Assembly: GCA_047495785.1 (NCBI GenBank)
Contig: JBLDXI010000026.1
Coordinates: 124,001-188,000, forward strand
Source of the DNA: Lepidodermella squamata
Taxonomy: Eukaryota; Gastrotricha
DNA length: 64,000 nucleotides
Direction: 5' to 3'
In this document: positions 48,201 through 58,958 of the stretch, piece by piece
How positions within the stretch are numbered: position 1 is the first letter of the stretch
Layout: each line of letters starts with the position of its first letter
Notes under the pieces: model-generated
The model's input: only the letters and a program-made list of their open reading frames with translations
Databases searched by the model: none
What the model was told of the DNA's origin: nothing
Position numbers and translations under genes: made by a program

Positions 48201-49764
48201 TCAGTTTTCTACGATCCGTGGCAAGATTCTAGGCATCATCCGCATTGTCACTTCCTTGTACAAAGCGTTTGTGTTTGTCATCACGGGCCGCAAGCGGAGT
48301 TGCGCTCTGCCTAAAGCTTCCATGCGGCGTATTCCAGCTTCGGAAAATAATCTAACAGTCCGGTCAAGATCAGCCAGGCGACTTCCTTTCATCCCATTCC
48401 TTGAACAGTGAAGCAAATGCAATTTTCGCAGCTCCTTAATCGCTTTATCAGAATGAGTTAAATTCCACTGTTGGCCTGTGAAAAAGAAACATTACCAAAT
48501 GCATCAAAATAATATGAAAACCACCGCTGTAATGGAATAGTTCCGAAATAATGAGGCTAAACTCCAGCATGTCGGGACGCCAACTTTTGAGCAATTGGCC
48601 AAGCTGTTCCTTTTCTTCGAGGACATACTGCATGAAATTGAAGAAACAGCATCAGTGAATTGCATTATATGAAATAGACTTAAAAATAAAGTTACCATTA
48701 GTTCTGGGTAGAATTGTAGTGATACCTGCAAATTGTCCTCGTTCATGCAGAATGCCGTCGGTTTATCGTGATTGCAGCTTTCAGCAATCAGGATTGCACA
48801 CATACTGGACGCGAACAGTTCACATCGTTGTCGGTTTTCCATCTCGCCATACCCTGCACATTATCGTAATCCGTAATCAAACAATTACCCCGCGATACGA
48901 CACCCCTGTGTGACACTTTGAATCCGCTAATCCCAAATCCCAACCCAACGACCCCAACGAGGAAGCAGCTTTTTAGAGCGCATTTGAAGTTTCAAGGCGC
49001 GCGCGCGCGTCCACACGTTTGCTTCTTAGGTCTGTCTTAGGAGCCAAATTAATATGATTAGTAACCTGGGGTAGAGGCTAAGAATTGTTTTATGAGCACC
49101 GCTTGGGCGCCTATTTGCGCTTGCATTATGGTCGACCACACATCCATCACTGATTGTTGTGTCGAGAGAATGGCTTGCTTTCGAAGCGGTAGCTATATAG
49201 AGAAAGCATCGAAAAATTACTTTACCAAATATTTTAAATGCGACATATACATTTTCCAACCCTGATCTTAGCTTCAGGATCGCATTGTGAAGAATGCCTA
49301 GACGAGTTTCAGACGCCTCGTAATCCGAATTGATTTCGATTGGCATTGGTGTAGCATGATTCACAGGTAAGTTTGCTGTCTTATTGTTCGGCCATCGACT
49401 GCGTTTGCTAGCCAACCCCATTCCGGCATCGAGGCATTTTCTGAAGCGACACGATGCACACATGAACCGCCACACAGTGCCGCGCCAAGTAACGACTGCA
49501 TTTGGCTCGTTATTCTCTGTTACGGCCGCATCCATGCAAGCATTTGTCCCCGATAAACACTTGAGATGATCGCGCCTGTTTCGTTGACGGAGAAAGAAGC
49601 CTTTACAGGCCTCACAAACCGATGCTTTTAGCCGGAGTCTATTCGTTGTTTCTACACCGCATACCTGCAGCACCGTGAAAGCTGAATTTAGTTGTCAGCC
49701 CACTACAGGTTCTGTTCTTAAAACTCACCTTACATTTCACCATATCGAGATTTGGCGGGGCCAT
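48201..49764 (-). CDS. Divergent nuclear receptor, array member 4
   Basis: Exons 49764-49729, 49664-49251, 49192-49066, 48853-48696, 48627-48525 and 48475-48201 give 370 residues. Exon 1 ends VKCK and joins VCGVETTNR. It has a more canonical P-box, CEACKGFFLRQR, differing from the KRF(F/Y) of its neighbours, and lacks the RCGAL motif (RLKAS instead). Finger 2 is LKCLSGTNAC ... FMCASC with a long insert, then RFRKCLDAGMG. The ligand-binding part has GYGEMENRQRCELFASSM, SWRPDMLEF and GQQWNLTHSD. Exon 3 to exon 4 spans an intron of about 212 bp containing a GCGCGCGCGCGC run, longer than the usual intron here. Confidence 0.84.
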
Positions 49765-50120
49765 GGGCTTAACAATTCAGGGTCTTTTTTTAGTTGGATA
49801 TATTGGAAGTACAATTTTGAGGGATTGAATGTGATATAATTTTTGTCCCAAAACTTCAGGAACAGAATTTTGACAAAAGCTGCGATCGAGAGACAGAATA
49901 TTCGTTGAATCTTGAATAAGCCCTGATCACACGTCAACAATCATCAGAATCACCACGAATTTTATCGTATTCTTAAATGAATTAAGGCGACCTTCCGCAA
50001 AAGTGAGTTAATGTGGATTCAATCACTTTAAATTTACAGCAAAACTGACTGACAGAACGCAGACATGAAAAATGAATTTTTATTGGAAAATCTGTTCAGG
50101 TATTAGAATCAGTTTCGACA
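49765..50120. other. Short spacer
   Basis: Presumed promoter of nuclear receptor gene 4 and 3' flank of the membrane-protein gene upstream on the same strand. No other feature. Confidence 0.4.
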
Positions 50121-50696
50121 TCACAGGCCATCAATGGAGAGACTTTGTTCCAATCGACGAAATGCAGTAAGAACAGCTCGGCCGCAATGAAAGCGTACAG
50201 AGCCGAGAGTATAAAACCAGAGAGCTAAGTCAACACATATACTTTGAACAAATTCGGATGAAAAAGTCATCAAAATTACAATCAGGTAAATTGAAAATCC
50301 AAAAAACACGTCACTCCTTGACTGCTTGTAGATAACAAAGTAGACAATGCCCCTTGCTATTGTGTTCAGGAGGTACACAATCGCGAAAAACAGGTCTGAG
50401 TAACCGTCGAAGCGATCTTTCTTAATCGAACGATACTTGGGGTGGCACAGCGTGTAGAGGGTAGCGATTACAGCAAATAACGGCGTTACAGCTAGCCCCG
50501 ACCAGTGAAGACCCGTAGATTTGTCTATCAGGAAAACACCAGCTGTTATCATTGCTGTTTCGATCAGAAGAAAAATCTAAGTAAAATTATTAATGGTCCA
50601 ATAGTGGCGATTAAGCTGGCAACTTGCCAATTGAAACAGACGGAATAGGCCATAATGCGTATCCATCCGGTCGCAAAAAACCGAGCCCCAGCCCAT
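50121..50696 (-). CDS. Four-pass membrane protein, family paralogue A
   Basis: Exons 50696-50628 and 50576-50121 give 174 residues. The intron begins with GCAAGT, a classic GC-AG donor, and ends ACTTAG. The short first exon encodes RMDTHYGLFRLFQL, matching RMNGRYGVFRIFQA in the paralogue at 62737, which supports the frame. Four hydrophobic segments follow (IFLLIETAMITAGVFLI, LAVTPLFAVIATLYTL, LFFAIVYLLNTIARGIVYF, YLIVILMTFSSEFVQSICV), with the loop LCHPKYRSIKKDRFDG conserved as LCHPKKRVTKCGCFDG in the other. The family is unknown. A non-coding exon upstream is possible. Confidence 0.68.
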
Positions 50697-51033
50697 GGAA
50701 GCTGCAAATATGATCAATTTGTCATTACTAGGCCTTTCCCGTGGCAGTTATTTTAAATTCGAAATAGTAAAATCGTCGCTGTGTAAAACATGAGAAGCCA
50801 GCCTCTTATCGCCGCCCATTGCCATGCTTGTCCTTAGCATTCAACTGATAAGATATCGAGCAGCTTTGCCAAGTCATTAGAAAATGTAATTCAAAAGCTC
50901 TGAATTTATTTTTTGTTTCCATCTAGGCTCCAACGGGCAACCCCAAATTATTTTATTTGATGCAATGAGATACAAACAGCATTCAGGCGAGTTGAGTTTG
51001 AGACTCGATCTGGAACTTACTGCTCAACTTTAT
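50697..51033. other. Short spacer
   Basis: Presumed promoter of the membrane protein and 3' flank of nuclear receptor gene 5; nothing else seen. Confidence 0.4.
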
Positions 51034-52386
51034 TTATTTATGATGAAGAGCCCCGCTGTGTTTCAGTGACTGATTTTGCCAATTGCTCAGCATTTCCGTG
51101 AATATTTTCAAATCTGGGCAAAGAACACTGAAGCGTTGCTGCAGCGCAATGTAACCATTTTGATGTCGAAGCGCAGCTTTTTGAAGCTCACGAATGATAC
51201 CCACCATTGCGATCATCCGACGTCCGAATATGTCAATAGAAATGCAGTCAGAACCAGCTCGCTTGAAGCAGTAGACTCGATAGATGCAATGAAGCCTTTC
51301 AATCATTTCGTGCACAACATCCTCTTCAGTATCAGCTGAAAAATGATGAAAATAATTAACCCAAGCCAAAATATGAAAAAAGACTAACGGTCTAAGTAAA
51401 ATAGTAACGCCATTAAGAAAGCTAGATCAACAGGGTCAGATCTCCAATCATTTAAGATTCCCTGAAGGTATTGAAGCTCTGGCTCAACGAACTGATAAAA
51501 GTAAAAGAAAATCTTGAGTTTTGTCCGAATTTCGAATATTTCTTACCTTGAAAAATTCCACCGCCTGCTTGAATACCTCGTAATTCTCATGGGACATGCC
51601 CAATTTTGTAGGTACATCCAGGCTGCAATTAGCTGCGATGATTAACCCAGAATATGCGGTGCTGAACATGCGACATCGGGTTTCCAAAGGAATCTGATGG
51701 AAACCTAGTTGATGTAAACACGATGTATTAAACCAAATGGCAACGGTAATACTCATAAACTACCAGGGATTTTCGCCGCGAATTCTTTCAGCTTCATCAA
51801 TCGTCCTTGGAATAAAGGTACCATGATTTGAATATTCCATTTGAGATCGGTTCTGCTCAGTGGCTTCGTTAGCACAATCTGTTCGAGATTATAAGTTTAC
51901 AAAGATGTTAACCGAATAATGGACTTTACTTACCTGAGATATGTCAGTTTTGAATTGCTGAGTCGCCTGAACCAAACTGCAAATCAAACTCTCACTCATC
52001 TCCAAATCGCCAGCACAAAATATCTGAACGGCAGCTTTTGAGATTGCGGGTTCACTGGGTTCACTGTTCTCTTTAGAAATAGAATCCTCATGAATCAAAG
52101 CGTCATCTCCAGAATCCAAGGCGTTTCTTGCAAAGACATCGCGGCACTTCTTGATCCGGCAGAGTTTGCAAATGAACCGGATTGTCGTCCCCGTGCTCGT
52201 AGTTATATGGCTTCCGGTTGGCACTTCCAGGCATCTGAAATCTCCAGACACGCATTTCAATTTACTGCTATCATCTCGGTAACGATGGTAGAATCTTTTA
52301 CAAGGTGCGCAGATGACTGTCCCGCTCTTCGACCGGGTAATAGTTGGCACCAAGCAAATTTCACAGCTTGCACGATGATGAGGCAT
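51034..52386 (-). CDS. Divergent nuclear receptor, array member 5
   Basis: Exons 52386-51934, 51878-51764, 51704-51547, 51491-51389 and 51335-51034 give 376 residues. Unlike members 1-4 there is no separate tiny first exon: the start MPHHRASCEIC runs straight into finger 1, which ends ICAPCKRFYHRYR. Finger 2 is LKCVSGDFRC ... FICKLC with about 20 residues between pairs, then RIKKCRDVF; the usual GM at the end is lost. The ligand-binding part contains GFHQIPLETRCRMFSTAYS, DWRSDPVDLAF and a helical end. Its sister is member 6, which is closely similar throughout, including the hinge phrase QIFCAGDLEMSESLIC. Confidence 0.86.
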
Positions 52387-52784
52387 CAGTTTGAGTGGAG
52401 GGTAAAATCACAGGTTTCTTCATAATATATAGGTGTGCTTGAGGCAAATAGTGGGGAACTTGATCCTTGCCACATATAACGTATAGTATTGATTAAAAAT
52501 TCACTTTCAATTAGCACTTCATCGAGCTTGCTCATTCAGTCAATGTGATATAAATAGGATATAGAGAGGTTTATTAGCAGAACTTTTGATCTTGATGGTA
52601 GCTCTGAGTAGCGCAACAATTCAATGAGCTTACTTCGGCATTTCTTAACATTTATTCATACTCAAATTCAACTTGACAGTGCTTCGTTTTCCTCATACAA
52701 CCATCTATCATTATAACTGTGGGCAATGGCAAAAAAAGACATTTTTGCAAAACATCACCTTAGATCCTCCATTTTCCATTTTTA
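52387..52784. other. Short spacer
   Basis: Presumed promoter of nuclear receptor gene 5 and 3' flank of gene 6; nothing else seen. Confidence 0.4.
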
Positions 52785-54160
52785 CTATCTATAATTAGTG
52801 GCCGCGCTAGATTTCAGTGACTGATTTTGCCAATTGGTCAGCATTTCGGAAAATATTTTCAAATCCAGACAAGGAACCTTGTAACGTTGCTGCAGCGCAA
52901 TGAAACCATTTTGATGTCTAACCGCTGCTTTTCGAAGCTCGCGTATAATACCAGCCATTGCGATCATCTGGCCGGCGAATGTTACTATCGAAGTGCAGCT
53001 GGAACCAGCTCGCCTGAAGTAGTATGCTCGGTAGATACTTTGAAGTTTTTCAATCATTTCTTGCACAGTCTCGTCTCGAACATCAGCTATATAACCGAGG
53101 GATTTCTCAAACACAAATTCATCATTGTTTGATTACTTACGGTCGAGGTAAAACAGAAGAGCCATGAGAAATGCGTGGTCGACAGAATCGGGTTTCCAAT
53201 CGAACAGGATGCCCTGTAGGTACTGGAGTTCTTGCCCCACAAACTATGAGAGCGAAAAATAAGACGCTATCCTGAAATCGGATGTTCGAGAAACGTTTCT
53301 TTTGCAACCTTAAAACAATCAGATGATTGTTTGAATATTGCGTAATTGTCCTCAGACATGCCCATTTTCAAAGGGACATTAAGACTGCAGTTTGCGCCAA
53401 TGAATAGCCCGGAATAAGCACTGCAGAACATTTGACATCGCGCCTCTAACGGTATCAGATGAAACCCTGTAATTGAAAAATTAGTGAAACGAAAAGGAAA
53501 AGGAGTGTCTAACCAGGGATTTTCCCGACGAATTCTTTCAACTTCATCATCCTGATTTGAAAGAACGGTAACAAAACTTGAATATTCCATTTTCCATCTG
53601 TTTTGCTCAACGGTTTTGTCAGGGCAATCTAATGTCAAATTGTTAACCTTGGCTATTAACAGAACTTCAATTACCTCAACAATATCGTCTTTAAACTGTT
53701 GAGTCGCTTGAACCAAGTTGCAAATCAAACTCTCACTCATTTCCAAATCACCAGCACAAAATATTTGAACGGAAGATTTCGGGGCTTGAAAATTGCTCGA
53801 TAGTGCAGTGGCATTGGCTTCTTTGCAAGCATCTTGAGAAATGACAGCATCATGGGAGACAGGTTCGTCGTCACTAGAAGCAAAGTCCTTTCTCTCAAAA
53901 ACTTCGCGGCATTTTACGATCCTGCAGTGTTTGCAAATGAATCGGATGGTTGCTCCAGAACTTGTTACAACATGATGATTCCCGATCGACCTATCGTCTA
54001 TTAGGCATCGATAATTTCCAGATGCGCATTTGAACTTTTTGGCGTTGTCGCGGTAACGGTGGTAGAATCGTTTACAAGGTGCGCAGATAACTGTCCCTGT
54101 TCTCGATCGGACGCCGGTCAACACCGAGCAGATTTCACAGTGCATTCGATGACGGGGCAT
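52785..54160 (-). CDS. Divergent nuclear receptor, array member 6
   Basis: Exons 54160-53675, 53628-53514, 53466-53309, 53243-53141 and 53086-52785 give 387 residues. I start at MPRHRMHCEIC to match member 5; an in-frame ATG 42 bases upstream exists. Finger 1 ends ICAPCKRFYHRYR. Finger 2 is FKCASGNYRC ... FICKHC, then RIVKCREVF. The ligand-binding part has GFHLIPLEARCQMFCSAYS, DWKPDSVDHAF and a C-terminal EMLTNWQNQSLK nearly identical to member 5. Members 5 and 6 are clearly a recent tandem duplicate pair. Confidence 0.87.
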
Positions 54161-54309
54161 TTTTTGAGAAAATGCAATTATGTCTGGAAACGGAGTGTGC
54201 AAAATAGCGAAATCTGAACCTTTCCTCGCGAAATATCGATCGTCGAATCACTTTCAATTAAGCATCAATCCGTTAAATTTATTAAAACATAACATTAGCA
54301 GTTTCTAGT

Positions 54310-55707
54310 TCAAAGAGCTTTAGACAACCATTGCGAGGCCATTTCAGTGAAAATTTCGAAATGTGGAGCAAAAGCTACAGTTCGGCGTTGAAGGGATGCT
54401 AGCCAAAGGTGATGCCGAGCTGCTGCATTTCGAAACTCAGCTATCAGCTTAGCCATCATCCTCATCTTGGCATGCATGGCAACCACTCCACGAGAATCAT
54501 TGCCGTTTTTTTGAATGCAATAAGCTCGATAGAGATTGCGAAGATTCCATGATATTTCTTGAACGACTTGATTACAATCACCGTTCGCTGGTAAATTTTC
54601 TAGTGACGATAATCTGAGTTCAAACTATTAGCAATAGGATAAGAGACTTACGATCATCGTGGAACAAGAAAGCGAGCAAAAATGCTTCATCTGCAGGGTC
54701 AGGTCCAAGTTCGCAGATTGCGGCATGTAGATACGGGTGCTCAATGTATAGATGCTAAAAGAAAGAAGTAACAGGGCTGATCACAGGTTAAGAATAGACT
54801 AACCTCAAATTCTGTTGCAAGCTTGACAAATAATGCAAAATTTTCGTCCGTGAAGCCACATTTCAACTGAATCTCATTTGCGCAGTTAGAGGCAAGGAAA
54901 ATAGCAGAGTGAGCGTTTATGAACATCTTACACCTAGCGTCTAGAGATAATTTGCTATAACCTAAAAAAATCTCTAATTGGCTGTAAACTGATATATCTT
55001 ATACGAAACAAACCAGGTAGGGTCGCTACAAATTCCTTCAGTCGAAGTAGCCTGTTCATGAATAGGTTCACAGTAATTCTAGCGCCGATTTGTATCGAAT
55101 TCTCTGGCAATTTTTCCGTACGTAAGCCCAACTTGAAGATAAACAATAGGTTGGAACATCATATTGAATTAAAGCCTCTAGTTTTACTTCATATAGATCC
55201 GATCGAAAAGACAGTGTTGACCTGACCATATTATGAAGGAGATCTTCACTAATTTCCAATTCTCCTGCGGAAAGGTAGGGTACTGCTGTACTCTTCCAGC
55301 TGTAGATTTGAACTGCATCAGAAGTTGCCTCACAGACCGACCCTCCTTCACTGTCTAGGCTTTGAGTGTTGCCTGAATGTTTTGCCGGGCCGAATGAGCT
55401 TGGCTTTAGGCCGATTTCCAGACATCTCTTCATTCTACATTTTTTGCACAGATGACGTAAGGAGAATCCAGCTTTTGTTACAGAGTTTTGCTTCTCCTTG
55501 CTTAGACAATCCAGGCCGCCAGTCGAACATAACAGTTGATCAAATTTATCCCTATTTCTCAAGTAGAATCGTTTGCATGCCGGACAAATGCTGGAGCCGC
55601 ATCTCGTTCTTATCGAAGTGACATGGCCACAAACCTGACAGAGGTAGAGCGTTTACTTTGTTTTACCGTAAGGAGTGAGAGCAACTTACCATACATGACG
55701 AATTCAT
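54310..55707 (-). CDS. Divergent nuclear receptor, array member 7
   Basis: Exons 55707-55690, 55634-55188, 55131-55014, 54961-54804, 54754-54652 and 54599-54310 give 377 residues. The six-residue exon 1 (MNSSCM) completes the first cysteine pair with VCGHVTS. Finger 1 ends ICPACKRFYLRNR. Finger 2 is LLCSTGGLDC ... HLCKKC (19 residues between pairs), then RMKRCLEIGL. The hinge retains ELEISEDLLHNMV, like ELEMSESLIC in members 5-6. The ligand-binding part has GYSKLSLDARCKMFINAHS and an Arg/His/Ala-rich last exon ending EMASQWLSKAL. The final exon lacks an early ATG and is easily missed; phases confirm it. Confidence 0.83.
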
Positions 55708-55902
55708 GTTTATGAAATAGAGCAGTGCCTTAAATTAGACGTGTATGAGATGAAATTATCGCCTACGCTGAGACCTCAACAGCAACTGATAAGGTCTAAC
55801 TGATACAAGTGTATAGGAATGCACTATGATATCGCTTGATTTATTCTTGCATTGATTTGTCTGACGTAATGAAAAAAACTTGATTTCATATTATGTCCTG
55901 TT

Positions 55903-57246
55903 TCAGCAAGACAATCTCCAGTATTTAACCATCTCTGCGTACATCAATTTGCCCTTTCCGACAAGCGGAAACTTGCTCTGCGCCCTGACGTAAGCGTCGT
56001 AACGTCTCGCCGCAGCTTCCTTGAATATACTCAGCATTCGATTCATCTGCTCAATTCTGTAATCGACGCGTCGTTCAGCTTCAGCTGTTTGATTGCCAAC
56101 GCATCCTATTGCCTGCATACAGTGAGATCGGTAGACAACTTGCAGGCGACACATGTTCTCCCGAACTACAGGGTCATTGCTGGTATCAGCTATTGTGAAA
56201 ATACGGAAACTTAGCGATATGTAATCAAAAATCTAATTACTTACAGGAGTAGAATAACAAGGCGAGTAGGACGGAAAATTCCAGTAAAGAAGGGTCCCAT
56301 TCTCGAAGAATCCTTTGCAGATGATACTGTTCTGTCTCCACGAACTGAAATCGGAAAATCAGACCGTAAAATGTATTTCCAAAAATATTACGCTGAAATC
56401 GGGAGCGTATGCAATTAATTTCGCGTAATTTGCCGGGGACATTCCCATGCTGAAAGGTTGGTCATGGTTGACGCTCTCAGCTATGTTGATCGCAGAGTAG
56501 CAAGTGACAAACATTTTGCATCGAAGCTCCATCGGTATTTCTTTGAACCCTGATGATCAAATAAAATGTACCCAAATACCTAAAAATGTTACCGGGCATA
56601 CCTGGTAATTTTGCGATGTATTTCCGTAATTTGGTGACGCTAGCAACGAACAGGTCTGCCACGACCTCGAAGCATTCTTCCAAAGACGACGCATTGGCAA
56701 GATCGCTCTCTGAACGCAAGGTTTCCTTCATAAAAATGTTCCTAATAATCAATCAAATTAAAAGCGGCTATGCATACCCCATTCCTATCCTTCAGGTATT
56801 CTTGAGCCCCGGTGACTACTGCACAAACTATTTCATGATCTATCAACGCGCTTCGCTCGAATTGTGAAGCAGAATGAAGATCTGAGGTTTTAGATTCCAT
56901 TTGAACCGATTGTTCCGCTGTGCCGTCTTTTGCCAACCCTATTTCGATGCATCGGTCAAGTCGACAAGCTTTACACAGATGACGAAGGGAAAATCCGACT
57001 TTTGTCAGTGATTTACCCCCTGAGGGCTCTTGAAGACATCTCCCCCTCGAAGTTTTGCATTTGACTTTGCCAAGTTCTTCACGATTGCGTAAGAAAAATC
57101 TCTTACAGGCAACACAGATAGGAGAGCCAGCGCGAATTTTGCTCGAAGTAGGGTGGCTGCAAACCTGGAAGTTCCAAACCTGAATTATGAATTTTAATCA
57201 CAAAAAGAGTTACCATGCATTGATATTTGCTTCTCGATGAGCTCAT
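55903..57246 (-). CDS. Divergent nuclear receptor, array member 8
   Basis: Exons 57246-57214, 57164-56778, 56725-56602, 56549-56392, 56344-56245 and 56189-55903 give 362 residues. Exon 1 ends YQCM and joins VCSHPTSSK. Finger 1 ends ICVACKRFFLRNR. Finger 2 is VKCKTSRGRC ... HLCKAC with a long insert, then RLDRCIEIGL. The acceptor of exon 3 (ATGAAG|GAA) is chosen by phase and is the least certain junction. The ligand-binding part has GFKEIPMELRCKMFVTCYS, EWDPSLLEF and an Arg-rich helical end. It is closest in layout to member 7. Confidence 0.82.
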
Positions 57247-57363
57247 GATGCGCTTAATTTGATTTATTCAATTGAATGCAGTATGGCGAGCTTTGATTGT
57301 GCTTTCCCCTCAAGGTGTAATTTCACTCTTAAATACGCAAAACATCTCATATCGGATTTTACT

Positions 57364-58038
57364 TTATTTTCCACGATAATACGATAAGCTATGCTTCTGT
57401 TGACCATGCTCGTCGAAATTGCTTTCGTCAAGCCACAGTAGATACGCCTGCTTCATTGCTTGCCATTCGTAGTCTAGCATTGAAAACCAAGTAGTGTCGC
57501 AAATTTCGCCGCGAACCACCAGCCATTGACGGAAGACGCCTTCATACTGAAACCCGTATCGCAGGGCAGCAGATTTTGAAGGCTCATTTCTGCTATCGCA
57601 TTTCCATTCATAACGGCGGTATTTCAGCTCTTCGAACACGTAGCAAGTCATTAAAAAGAAAGCTTCGGTCGCTATTCTAGTCCGCGTGATTTTAGGGCCC
57701 CATAAAATCGAGCCGATTTCGATGGCGCCATGATCGCTAGCTATTCGCATGAGGTGCTGCTTGCCTTCGACTTTTCCAGTTGCTTTGTCTATGACTACAT
57801 AGGCGATTGGATCTTTCGTTGTCTTCTGGTCCTCCAGCCATTTCTCGTAGAGAACTCGATCAGTGAAGGTCGCGATGAGGTAACGATAGCGAGTCTTCGC
57901 ATCGGGGACATTCATGATTTCCCAAAGCTCCTCCTTGTGCTTTTCATTGACGGGCTCCAAGCGGCAGTATTTCCCTTCGAGGACTTTCCGCTCCGGATGC
58001 TTCCACGGACCACAAAAAATAGCGGGCTTATCAGCCAT
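57364..58038 (-). CDS. GNAT-family N-acetyltransferase, copy 1 (RimJ/RimL-like)
   Basis: Intronless, 224 residues. N-terminal GPWKHPERKVLEGKYCRLEP, then a GNAT fold with DPIAYVVIDKATGKVEG and GAIEIGSILWGP (beta4-like strand), an acetyl-CoA-loop region TRTRIATEAFFLM, and RRYEWKCDSRNEPSKSAA with LRYGFQYEGVFRQ. The C-terminus is WLDESNFDEHGQQK. This RYEWKCD-NxPS-AA-GF-EG-FRQ signature is typical of bacterial and fungal RimJ/RimL-type acetyltransferases. Lack of introns amid multi-exon neighbours makes acquisition from microbes plausible. The substrate is unknown: a protein N-terminus or a small-molecule amine. Tandem with copy 2, about 250 bp apart. Confidence 0.85.
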   Translation of the reverse strand: MADKPAIFCGPWKHPERKVLEGKYCRLEPVNEKHKEELWEIMNVPDAKTRYRYLIATFTDRVLYEKWLEDQKTTKDPIAYVVIDKATGKVEGKQHLMRIASDHGAIEIGSILWGPKITRTRIATEAFFLMTCYVFEELKYRRYEWKCDSRNEPSKSAALRYGFQYEGVFRQWLVVRGEICDTTWFSMLDYEWQAMKQAYLLWLDESNFDEHGQQKHSLSYYRGK

Positions 58039-58286
58039 TTCCTTTATTTGATCACGAGAAAAACTTGCTTGTAATACTGATTAAGCCAAGGGAGTACTGT
58101 GGCTATCGAGCTAAAAATGTTGATAATACCTATCCATCGAGAAAAGATAACAATATTAACCGAATTCACGTTCCAGCCAGCGATTAGAAAACCACATGAC
58201 TTCGGTTAGCGTTGGAAAGAATTTAAATTTAGCATTTCAGCATTATTTTATTTCTAGAATTTCGAGAAGGGAAGAAAGCGCTTAAA

Positions 58287-58958
58287 CTAGGAACGAAAGA
58301 ACTCAAGTCTTTGCTTTTGCTGGCCACGTTCGTCAAAGTTACTGTCATCGAGCCATTTGACATAGGCTTCTTTCAGTTTCGGCCAGTCTTTGTCCAGAAT
58401 TGAATACCAAGCCGTGTCTCGGTTTTTCCCCCGGATAACCATGTGCTGACCAAAAATTCCATCGAACTGAAAGCCAAATCTAGTAGCTGCTGATTTCGAT
58501 TTTTCATTCTTGTTATCGCATTTCCACTCGTAACGGCGGTAGTTCAACTCGTCGAACACGTAGCCCGCCATTAGGTAGAAAGCCTCAGTGGCCACACGAG
58601 TTCGCATCATCCCTGGGCCCCACAAAATGGATCCAATTTCAACGACCCCATGATTTGTTTCGATTCGCATCAGATGCTGCTTGCCTTCAACTTTTCCAGT
58701 TGCCTTGTCTACGACAACGTAAGCTATTGGGTCTTTCTTCGAAACTTGATCAGCGACCCATTTGTCGTACTCGGACCGTTCAGTTGGCGTGCCCCAAAGG
58801 TATTGATAGCGAGTCTCGGCATCTGGCACGTTCATTACAGCCCATAATTCGTCTTTATGCCTTTCATCGATAGGCTCGAGTCGGCAGAATTTTCCGTCGA
58901 AAACCTTTCGCTCGGGGTGTTTCCAAGGTCCGCAGAAAGCAAGCATGCCTTCAGACAT
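58287..58958 (-). CDS. GNAT-family N-acetyltransferase, copy 2 (RimJ/RimL-like)
   Basis: Intronless, 223 residues, alignable to copy 1 end to end without large gaps. Shared motifs include GPWKHPERKV, DPIAYVVVDKATGKVEG, VEIGSILWGP, RRYEWKCDNKNEKSKSAA, TRFGFQFDGIF and WLDDSNFDERGQQK. Copy 2 has NRDTAWYSILD, closer to the bacterial NRDTAWFS than copy 1 (ICDTTWFSMLD), so copy 2 may keep the ancestral state. Both would act as cytosolic acetyl-CoA-dependent enzymes. Confidence 0.86.
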   Translation of the reverse strand: MSEGMLAFCGPWKHPERKVFDGKFCRLEPIDERHKDELWAVMNVPDAETRYQYLWGTPTERSEYDKWVADQVSKKDPIAYVVVDKATGKVEGKQHLMRIETNHGVVEIGSILWGPGMMRTRVATEAFYLMAGYVFDELNYRRYEWKCDNKNEKSKSAATRFGFQFDGIFGQHMVIRGKNRDTAWYSILDKDWPKLKEAYVKWLDDSNFDERGQQKQRLEFFRS

